Source: Botryotinia globosa (taxonomy: Eukaryota; Ascomycota; Leotiomycetes; Helotiales; Sclerotiniaceae). From it: a DNA stretch of 64,000 nucleotides. Shown here piece after piece: positions 24,060 to 33,889 of this stretch. The position numbers and the translations under genes are program-made. Numbering within the stretch: the stretch's first letter is position 1; each line of letters opens with the position of its first letter. The stretch spans positions 2,108,001-2,172,000 of the forward strand of contig RCSZ01000007.1 of the NCBI GenBank assembly GCA_014898425.1. The letters run 5' to 3'. The notes beneath the pieces are model-generated. The model had not been told where the DNA came from. It did not search any database and worked only from the letters and a program-made list of their open reading frames with translations.

Positions 24060-24086
24060 TTAGTATGCCGATCGTGTCCGAATGTC
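24060..24086 (-). other. RSE1: 27-nt terminal coding exon of RSE1
   Basis: Preceded by acceptor AATTCTAG and encoding eight residues plus stop. Without it the protein would read into intron (ISVITPIYL) and lose the family-conserved C-terminus. Confidence 0.85.
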
Positions 24087-27000
24087 CTAGAATTATTTTT
24101 AGCCTTGTGACATCCAAGAAAGATAGATAGGGGTAATTACCGAAATTTTTCTCTCAATCTCCCTAACCGAGCGGTCCAACTCCCCTGCAATCATTTGTTT
24201 CTTGTCCGTTGGCAAGAGGGTATATCTTTCGCATAAATCTCCATCGATGACGCCCTTTACTGGCACATAATAACTTCGGTATATTAAGTGATCCCTTCCA
24301 GCCAAAGGCGGGTCTTCCGATCTAAGATGTTGTTCCAATGTCTGGAAGAAATCTACATCTTCTCGGCTGACAAATGGTATCAAGATACCAAGTGTGCCTT
24401 GAAGACCACTCCACAGTAAGCAATCTCTACCTCCGGCAACGAGGTTTGTCTTTTGAATGCTCATGGGAATATCCTGGGAAAAGTTATGTGCCATCAATGT
24501 TAATCGATGAGGAGCTCCAGCCAGATATTGACGTTCGTGTAGAAGATGAGCACCAGAGCCTTCTTCATCCGCTTCTTCACTGGCTTTAGCGGGGCAACGA
24601 AGAAGCCAAAGGTTGCCGAATTTGTCCCCTCCTGCGACAGTCTCATAATCTACCATGGTAGTACACGATGTCCACCTTGCGATAGTATCATCCACGAATG
24701 GGATGAGTCTGTTTTCTTGGAATTTGTACACGACCATAGTGATACTCTCCTGAACGTCACTGACAATGATACGACTGCCTTGGGTTTGTAATCCAACAAT
24801 CATATTAGGCGCAACTTCAGATTGTGCTTTTCGTAAGAGTTGTCGCATTCCAAGGTCGTAAATACGTAGATCTTTTCCGACTCCAGCCAAGAGTCTACCT
24901 TGGAAAGCAAGTAGTGCCATGGGTGGTTCCTCAACTTTAGTTTTGTGTATGAATTCCAGCTCTTTACCGTCTTCATGGAAGCGGTATACGTGAATAAAAC
25001 CTGCAGAGAACGATCTTGGGCTAACCACCAAATCTTTACCAGTTCCGACACACAAGAATGTTTCATCTTCTTGACTAGCGAAAGCAACAACAGCGATGCT
25101 GACTGCGCATTCATTGTCCTCGAGGTGAATTGTAGACAAAACTTTCTTTTCGGTCACAGGGTCGACGACAGAGATGCAAGACGCCCAGTGGTTTGTTCCT
25201 CTCGGGTAGCCAAACTCCTCGGGGGGGAGTACTGTGGCATCGCCATTTGTAACAGAAGGATCCTCGAGCAACTTCTGTTTTGTGGCTGGAGAAAGTATGT
25301 TATTGTCTGCTTCGATGACATAGAAACAAGGATGTTCGGGATGCCGGACGAAACGACGAGGAGTGTAAGTTAAAGGAATAGATTCTTGCAAAAGGTTGTC
25401 GGTGAGTTTCTCGATAGAAAATATTCTATGGTGAATTAGCCATTGCTCCAAAATAAGTGTAAAATTTTGAATGTTCGAGTGAGATTAGATATATCAGAAG
25501 GAACAATTGGAATTATAATGTTACATCCTCATAGTCATGGACGACATAAGAAGTTTAACGATAAGAAAATCATCATAGTATATGGTGCTTTTGAAAATAT
25601 AACAATTGTATGAACGTACCTTAGATTTTGTCCTTGAATTCCCACCATTCCTTCAGTACACTGCTCACTACTGAAGTTCCAGCCCCATTCCAAAGCTGGA
25701 TAGTCCAGTGGGGTGAGCATAAACCCTTTGGTGACGGGATCGGAATATCCGAGCCATGGTCTAGAGCTGAGTGCAAGCACTGCAGTCTGACCTTGGACGG
25801 CTACTCTGAAAAGCTTGACAGGCTTTGGCCCAAGGAAACGTGTTCGTGTGTCAGAGAGCTCTCCAGTCACTTCATCTAAAACGGTACGTAGATAGACACC
25901 AGAGTAGAGTCCGATATGAAGGTATAGAGTTGAGCCGCCAGATGATGAGTCCGACATAGCCATAATGGAAAGGGCATTTGGAGGAGAAGTCAAAGCTTGA
26001 ACCGACTTGTTCTCAAGTGTTGATTCGGGATCCAGACTCAGAATACGTACTGTTGAGTCATCGCAACCAACAGCTAAGAATTGACTTCTTTGACGCCCTT
26101 CTGGAACTTCACCAAGACTCAAACAGGTAACTGTACCGCTCATCTCTTTCTTTTCGTCATATTCAGCGAGAGATCCATCTGAATCCATCTCAAAATAGAC
26201 AATCTCTCCTGAACTTAGTGCTACAGCAACTTGTCGTTCATTTGTAGTAGCTGCAACGATAGAACGATGCTGAGGAGCGGCCCACTCATTCACACGACGA
26301 TCGGCGCGAATATGTCGAATACCTTTAGGATGCACCTGAATTAAAGAATCCTCGCCAAGTTGCTGTACAGCTAGTGTTGGCGCCGATGACAAAAATCCAG
26401 TATCGGTCACCTCTTCTACAGTTTCACCGATGCTGAGAACCAAAGTACCGTTGGAGAAAGAGAGAATAATGTAAGCATCAAAGGTATCACCTCTAGTAAG
26501 CTTTGTCGTCCAGACTGCAGATGGCACACCAGGCAGTTCGGATTCGACGATTTCACTTACTTCTAAGCCATGTTTCAGGGTTCTGAAAGTACTTCGAGCG
26601 CCGGTACCACAAATGGAATAGATCTGTGGTGCATCCTCGTCGGTGAGATTGGCGACTTTACAGTCCATCAACGGATTCATCGAGTCAATACTTTCGACCA
26701 AACTCAGATTCTCAGCTGGTCGTGGATGGAAATAGATGGGCGTGTATGATTCATGAGCTCCAGTTGGGAAATCATCGCTAACAAATTCTGTTTCTTCATC
26801 GTCATCACCAAGCTTCTCAAATTGGTAGAACTGATGGTTGCCGAACTCGCTTGCAACAAAAAGAAATCCACTTTTGAGGATACAGAGACTTGCCGCAACA
26901 GGGACGGTATCAAAGTACTTAATTTTGAGACATCTGACTTCGCCAGTTGGTTGCCCATTATCGTCTTCAACCATCTCGATGGTTATTTTGAAAAGATCAC

Positions 27001-28097
27001 CATCATCTGTCTGTAGTAAGAAGAAGAAAGCTCCTGCAGCACCCTTAAGTTTATGCATGACTCCTGCTACAATGTTTCTTTTTCTTTGTGGATCTTCCGT
27101 TGCACCACGGCGGCGAGGTATAGCAACGCGGAACGCTTCTTGATTAGAGTGCCTGTAGGTAATATTGTCCTCTCCACAAACTAAAACACCACTAGGTCCA
27201 TCCGTTCCTCCAGGCACCTGGAAAAGTATGTTCGCCGTTCGATCGACAGGCTCCGACCATTTTCTCACCACATGATTCAAGCCCAGGTCAAGTTCGTAAT
27301 AGACAAGCTGTTTCTCAATCTCGTCATAGGCTTGACCTGTGGGATCCTGGTCCGACTCTCCATAATCAACCTCGAGAGCCGCAAACACCGGATTTGCGTA
27401 TCCCACATCCAATGCTACCAATGCGAATACTAAAGTTTGTGCTTTATGAGCTTCCAAGGGGGATGATATAGTAAGTTCCGCTTGAGAATTGCGATTCAAG
27501 ACATATACAAGCTTATTCTTCTCCACCGATGCAGTTAAACAAGCTCTGCCTTTCGGGTCCACAGCCAAGTATTGCCCTGGAACTACTCTTCGGACGCCCG
27601 ACTTGCCAAAAGTCTCGAGATGTAGTCGATTGAATTTGTTTTGTGCAGGGACAAACTCGACGATTGTTATACGGCCAGAATCGGATGTGATGATGATATA
27701 ATCTGCGATTATTAATTTTAGCTTAGCTCTCAATTGTGACCGAATTTCTATAACACTCATCCCCATAGACTATTCATATCGGTATGATTCGTGCTGCAAT
27801 CGATGCTTCAAATCACTAAGTGAAGCTCAAGTGGGATGAGATGAAGGACTTACCCTTATTGCTACCAGCCAATCTGAAAGCTGCAATAGCTCTTATTATA
27901 CCAAAAACATCGTGTGAAAGTGCTGTGATGATCTTTCCCTGCGATGGATCTGGTCTATGGAGAGTGAGACGCGAACCAGAGGCAGTCACAATCTGCTGTT
28001 CTTTCGTGCCAGCAAACTGTCCGAGTATTGCTTGGGTGATGGCGGTGGGAGGATTGATGGTCAAGCTGTACAAGAATTGGTTTGATGTGGTAGCCAT
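24060..28097 (-). CDS. RSE1: pre-mRNA splicing factor Rse1 (SF3B3/SAP130), 4 exons
   Basis: Exons on the minus strand are 28097-27854, 27702-25620, 25425-24141 and 24086-24060, totalling 3639 nt (1212 aa, as in SF3B3/Rse1 proteins). The start ([20 protein letters not shown]) is typical. The body is the three-beta-propeller MMS1/CPSF-A-type fold of SF3B3. The C-terminal region ([16 protein letters not shown]) is strongly conserved. The last exon is only 27 nt and supplies the conserved ending DIRTRSAY. The protein scaffolds the SF3b complex of U2 snRNP, which recognises the intron branch site in the nucleus. It is divergent from the Mss51-like gene (306 bp). Very secure. Confidence 0.97.
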
Positions 28098-28403
28098 GTT
28101 TGGGCAGCGGCGCAGAAAGTCTGCGCAGCTTCAGGTAAGATTATTCACTTTGCGCGAAAATGCAGAGATGGTATCATTTGTAAGAGTTCGACAAGTAGCT
28201 TGTCGCAAAGCTTTGGGTGTTCGAGGTTGTTTTCTTGAATCTACAAATATTCACGAGCTAAATGAATCCATGCCGCTTTAATAAAGAATACGCGACCACT
28301 TATCATAGAAATCACCTCATGTATCAAATTTCTTATATACAGCTTGTAGAGCACTTTTACTCGTTCTTTTTTTTTTTTGAGAAGCTTGACAGTGCTTGAA
28401 ATC
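28098..28403. promoter_or_regulatory. divergent promoter, RSE1 / Mss51-like
   Basis: 306 bp between divergent start codons. A run of T residues lies at about 28366-28378, some 25 bp before the Mss51-like ATG, in the position of a poly(dA:dT) promoter or leader tract. Confidence 0.5.
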
Positions 28404-30054
28404 ATGCGTCCTTCAACTTCATATACTTGCCGGCAGTGCTTACATGCGCTCAGAAAAACGCCTAGATCAATCGGCTTGGGCAATAGAACCATCACTTCTG
28501 GTAATAGTAGAAGCACCAAGCTCTCTTCGAATTTGCCATCGGGGAATCAATTGGCGCAAAAGGACTTGGGCCGTCGGGCAATATCATTTGGACAAGGGCA
28601 GGTAGCAAGAAATGAGCCTCCGCAGTATAGAACTCCAAGTGGCTTGGAATCAACCCCGCCTCCAGAGGTTGAAGGACGAGCTCTCTTGAAGCCGAACAAC
28701 CTCTTTCACTCGTTCTCGAATTCGCCATCCCCCGAAATCAGAAAACGAGCAGCTTTCATGAAGCAGAACGCCTATTGCCCACATCCGGATCATCACCAGA
28801 CTCGATTGCCAACAAATCCAGACGATCCCGAAGCACGAAAATCTGCTACAGGTGCGCTACCACCAGCCCACGTCGATTTCGAATGCCCAGATTGCGGAAT
28901 ACCTGTGTCATGCTCAGAAGAGCATTGGGCTGATGATTATGAGGCACATTTGGAAATTTGTGACACTCTGCGGGAGATAAATGAGGATGACCATGATCTA
29001 CGTTCTGGCAGGTTCTTTCCAGAATTCGAGTACCCTGGTGATCAGATTGAAGAAGCAATGGTTAATATGACAAATTGGGATACTCTATTGTTTTCGAGAG
29101 AGTTTAAGGCCATCAATGACGAAAGAAGTTTACGACAAGCGACTAGGTTGTTGACGTACCCTCTTACGATTGGAAGTGTGCTGCATGAATTGAGTCCTTA
29201 CAATATCAAGAAGGGCGGAAGACTGACTGTCGAAGGTCTCAAGAGTTTGAGTGGTATGTTAGACCTCTAAATCTCTCTGAATATTATTGGCTAATAAAAT
29301 CAGCTCTTCGTTATAACCTACATCCTGCACGAACCGGTGGTGGATCTGAGATCAAGAATCTTAGACCAACCCCGCCACCAGTGAGAATCTTTATTCTAGG
29401 AGCTCGTGCAGAATCTTCGTTACCAAGAGAAGTTTGGGTGCAATTAGCACATCTATTTCCTCGAGTCACATTCCACTTGATCTTCATCGGACCTGAAAGC
29501 ATGGCGAACAGAGATGCTGAATTTCCTTTACCTGAGAGAACTCCGGGAAATCCTTTTGGCGCAATTGTTGAGGATCGTATCACAAACTCCTTGAAGATTA
29601 GCACTTTTGTGGAGTATTATCACACCCTCCACAAAGCTGGTCACTTTTATCCCTATGATCCTTACTTTGATTGCTTCATGCTTTTCCATCCTGGTTTAGG
29701 ACATCCAGCCAGTTCTCACGAGTGGGCGGAAACTATCCCACAACTTTTAGAGACCAAAGTGCCAATCTTGGTTACCGGATATACACAATACGATATGGAT
29801 CGAGATATTGATTGGGTCAAGGAGACTGTAGGCGGAGAAATGGACATGTTGATGGAACCAGGAGAGAATCGCTTCCGAAGTTTGAGATGGGATCTGAATG
29901 ACATGGACCCCCAAGACGTTAGCTGCGGTAACTGGGGTGTTTGGGCATTCAGAGGAAAGAGGTATGTTGTCACCTCAATTGAGAACGATACCTTAAATAT
30001 GACTTGATACTGATAATTTATAGGTACGAAACTACAAGGGGCAAAGAGAATTGA
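28404..30054 (+). CDS. MSS51: Mss51-like mitochondrial zinc-finger protein, 3 exons
   Basis: Exons 28404-29253, 29304-29961 and 30024-30054 (512 aa); introns of 50 and 62 nt. The N-terminus (MRPSTSYTCRQCLHALRKTP) is basic and Cys-containing, as in fungal mitochondrial precursors. A zinc finger CPDCGIPVSCSEEHW, with a following HLEIC, and the C-terminal Mss51-type domain (RIFILGARAESSLP, FIGPES, FHPGLGHP) define the family. Yeast Mss51 controls translation of COX1 mRNA and Cox1 assembly; an equivalent role here is inferred. I start at 28404; the upstream in-frame sequence begins with a non-ATG codon. The last exon adds only ten residues. Confidence 0.88.
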
Positions 30055-30483
30055 TTTACTATGGTATAGATCATAGTCACGAATATGATGTTCGATGTAT
30101 CGGACGGACTGTTCGCTGTGTATTAATTCCCAATGATGTATAAATGTAACCCCATCCTATCCGCATTGATCTTGACTGTACCATGAAGAATTATTGAATG
30201 TACTAAATGACACAAAGACATCAAGTCCCATTTCCTGCTAATAAAGTCAAATGAAACATTTCTCTTTGATATAACATTGTCCCAAGTTTATCTACAAAAA
30301 CTTCGGAACTCCTCCAAACGCGCCCCTTTCTTTATCTTATCGCAGCCGAGGAGCGGAGAAAGGCCCAGGTACATACTGAACTTCCTCCACAAATCGTCAT
30401 CGTGAAAAAACAACATAGAACTTCCAGTCCTCGCATCTGAAAGTATAATATTTTTTTACAAATTCAAATTTTTATTTTCAAAA
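30055..30483. other. intergenic, Mss51-like 3' UTR and tau55-like promoter
   Basis: 429 bp between genes on the same strand. No further ORF or RNA gene is seen; the right half is AT-rich just before the next start codon. Confidence 0.45.
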
Positions 30484-31551
30484 ATGTTTTCCAAATCTAC
30501 ACGTTCGTTGACAACCATCTACGTTACCCGCCACGGCGTAAGTTTTCTCTCATAGTTTGTGTTTTATCCATACTGACCGACTTTCCCAAGTTTCGTTCAA
30601 ATTGGATTGTCGACCCTGCAACAGGTACATATACCGCCAATATCCCCACTCCTACCGGTATACCTAGCGATCCCGCGCTCGCGGGATATGGCGAAGCGCA
30701 AGCTGCAGAACTTGGTCTCCATCTAAGCACCCTTTCTCCACCGATCGAACGAATCTACTCCTCTCCCTTCTACCGCTGCATCCAAACGATATCTCCTCTT
30801 ATTCCCCATCTCTCTTCCCGCACAAGTGACCCAGCGTCTCTCAAAATTCGCGGTGAGAACGGCTTGGGTGAATGGTACGGTACTGCCCGATTCGATCATC
30901 CCAGTCCGGCTACGCCGGAATTATTACATTCTTTATTCCCTACATTTGATAAAGAATATGTGCCGAAAATTCGACCAAGTGTTAATGGAGAGAGTATAGA
31001 GACTTTGCATGATAGGACGGCATATGCGTTACATAGAGTTATAGAAGATGCGGACAGAGAAGGTGTTAAGGCTATAGTCATATGCACACATGCTGCGACT
31101 TTAATAGCGATTGGCAGATGTTTGACGGGGAGAATGCCAGAGGATGTTGGTGAGGAGGATTTCAGACCTTTTACTTGTGGACTGAGCATCTTTGAGAGAA
31201 AGGAGAGTGGAGATGAGGTGGGAAAGGATGTGGATATGTGGAAAGGTCCAGAAAAAGGGATTCCTGAAGTGGGATGGAGAAATGGTAATGGTGTTGGAGG
31301 TGGATGGGAAATCAAGAAGAATGGTGATTGTAGCTTCTTAAGCGGAGGAGAAGAACGAGGATGGTAAGCTACTCGATAGATTTTGAAGTGAGAATGCAGA
31401 ATGAAGTATACTAACTTCTTATAGGCGTTTCTCTGGAGATGAATCATTCTCTACAACTCCAGCTCTGCCAGCCCTAGATGCTGGATCTGCGCTTGGTGTT
31501 GTTATTGAAGGAAATAAACCAGGAAATACTTCTGAGCCATCTAGATTGTAA
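30484..31551 (+). CDS. histidine phosphatase superfamily protein, TFIIIC tau55-like, 3 exons
   Basis: Exons 30484-30537, 30591-31363 and 31425-31551 (54 + 773 + 127 nt, 317 aa). Exon 1 encodes 18 residues ending exactly in the catalytic motif VTRHG; the intron follows directly. Other phosphatase landmarks are YSSPFYRCIQT (RCxxT-like), GEWYG, and the second catalytic His in VICTHAATLIAIGR. The branch-1 (phosphoglycerate mutase-like) fold with this pattern matches the fungal tau55/Tfc7 and YNL108C group, which includes an RNA polymerase III factor TFIIIC subunit. Whether this copy acts in TFIIIC or as a free phosphatase cannot be told. It is convergent with a histidine acid phosphatase gene 298 bp away. 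Confidence 0.8.
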
Positions 31552-31849
31552 TGATTGATGCACTGTAGGGCGAATTATTTTGGATGGTCACAATTTTAGA
31601 TGCAATCCTGGATATGTTTTAGACCTATCTTTGGATATGGAGAACGATACCCGACCAACGTGGTGGATAGATTGGTATACAGGAAGATTATAGATAGCAT
31701 GACATCCCAGACGCCAGAAATAATGCATTAATCTCTTCTAATTATATTTGGCAATTTATCTAAGCCTGTACGATGTAAAATCACAATGTAGTGTATATCT
31801 ATAACTCCCCCTCTAAAAACAACTCGTGTAACATATTCATGTATCATAT

Positions 31850-33512
31850 TTAATATCCCGCGGGCTCTTTAATCTTGGGGAAAGCCGGTGCATCTAGATT
31901 GCTTAAGCAATCCTTCTTCCAGTGAGCGGGAGTGAACTTGTCGACTATGTTCTTGAATTCCGCCTAGAAACAATTAGTCAAACATCGGACGGGGATTTCG
32001 GAGGGGGAATGAAATACCAATGTACAGAATGACTGGTCGCCATCGAGATGTTTGCCTTGGGGCCTACACCCAGGAACTGTCACAACTTCATCATTATAAC
32101 GAATTCTAACATAATATCCATCTAGCTTGGATCTCTCCGTTTCTGAGAGGTCACTAAGCTTCTTCCTTGCAATACCGATGGGCCCTGCTTCAGTTTTCTT
32201 GCTCAATCCAAATATTGAAAGCAGTCCTTTTCCTGTACCAGTACTGTTGCTGGGGAGCTCATACTTGGGTTCTCCAAGCGAGGGTTGCTTTTTACGAAAC
32301 ATCTCTAAAGCAATATGAGACGTATAAGGTGGCCAAGGCCGATCCTCGAATGCCCCGAGACTAGTAAGAACGGCGGCGAGAGTTGTATCATGGCAACCAC
32401 TTAAGCCCATCTTGATAGCTCTCTCCCCTCCTCTTCCAATGCCAGTCGAACCATTCTCACCGCCAGTTTCAAACAAGCCATCTTGCCCGTTATGTTCAAC
32501 ACTTCCAACCATTCTCTCGACTAAATCGCCCATGAGTCCACCAATACCAAGAGAGCGATATTCTTCTGACTCGTTATATCCAGTAAACCATTCCTCAACC
32601 CCTATTTTTTCTATGATAGCCCGACCTCTTTGATCGTAGAATTCTTTGGGTAATCTGGTTTCAGGACCATGGGCTAGGGTGGAATTAATGGTGTCCATAA
32701 TACCGGAAAGTCTGGGGTGAGAATCGACGGCTACTCTTTTACTCGAATCCGGCATCCACTTGCCAATAAGGAAGTTTAAATATTCCATTTCGTCTGTTTC
32801 GTTCCAACGATCAGCGGTTCGCTGTGCGAAAGCTCTGGATAATTGAGCAAATCTTCTACAACCACTATCATTTGGGAATAAAGTCTCATCTAGGGAATTG
32901 GCGGTTAGCATGAAGCTCAAGGTCCGAGAGTATGCAGCACATACCAGAAGGCGAGCGTGTGATTATAGTTGGCGGTGGGCAAGCTGCAGCGCGGGCATAG
33001 GGCGGATACATGCCGAAGAAGGCCTCCTGCATTGATTCCAGAGCTCTTGGGATTGGCGTCGCGCGGAGGTACAAGAAATCGGTATTGTGTATCATTTGAG
33101 GGAGGAATCCCAATTGGTCAATATAAAGTCTTCGAAGTCGAGTTCCCAACTGTGAAGTCGTTTCTCTCCCCTTGTCTGTCAATTCACCCAGATTGCAAAC
33201 ATCATCCACTTCTCCGCGAGGTCCTCGTGCAATGATAGGGCCATCATCATTGCCGAATGTTTCCAGGCGACGTCTCCATTGCAGAGGAGTCCAATCTGAT
33301 GAATTGGCTTCCATTGTAGCGCTCACCATTCGCCGAGCTGCTGAGCAATACGGCCAGTAAGGTTGTAGTCCAGCATTCTGAAATCTCGCAGAAACGGGAC
33401 TTCGTTCGCCATGTCGCATTAGAACCTGAACAAGTTGGAGTTGTAGCTCATCGGGGTATAACTTTTTGAGCTCCTCTTGCGAGTATGGACCGCGGGGCTG
33501 TAGTGTAGTCAT
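31850..33512 (-). CDS. histidine acid phosphatase family protein, 3 exons
   Basis: Exons on the minus strand are 33512-32945, 32889-32018 and 31963-31850 (568 + 872 + 114 nt, 517 aa). The branch-2 histidine phosphatase signatures are present: catalytic LMRHGERSPVSARF near residue 34, and the downstream proton-donor region GLSGCHDTTLAAVL. There is no clear signal peptide, and the start (MTTLQPRGPYSQEEL) looks soluble, resembling the ACP6/PXYLP1-like intracellular or mitochondrial group more than secreted phytases. The substrate is unknown. It is divergent from the PPR gene (377 bp) and convergent with the tau55-like gene. Confidence 0.85.
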
Positions 33513-33889
33513 TGCAGTACCTTCCTTATGTATTTTAACTGAATATATATTTCCGTACTGTATTTGTAGAGTTGAGTCGACAACCTCCAGCTCCTTTTCC
33601 TACTCCCAAAAAAGCGTGGGATTGTATCAAACTTGAGATATGACATGATTGACATGATACCTACTATGCTTAGAGCCAAGTCCGGGATAGTTTCGGGTAC
33701 CTAGCTTAGTAAATCGTCATCAACCAATGGATAGTGGGTGATGTCGTGCCATCGGCATTTAAGTTTCCGACTTGTCAAAGGTTTCAATGGAAGTCTAATA
33801 AATTTATAATATTGTTGAAATACAATTCATGTGTACCAGCTTTCGATCAGTTCACAAGCCCTCATATTTGCTACCGTGAGATAGTGGAT
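33513..33889. promoter_or_regulatory. divergent promoter, acid phosphatase / PPR protein
   Basis: 377 bp between start codons. The open frame of the PPR gene extends upstream to 33734, but that part is AT-rich and probably leader. Confidence 0.4.
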
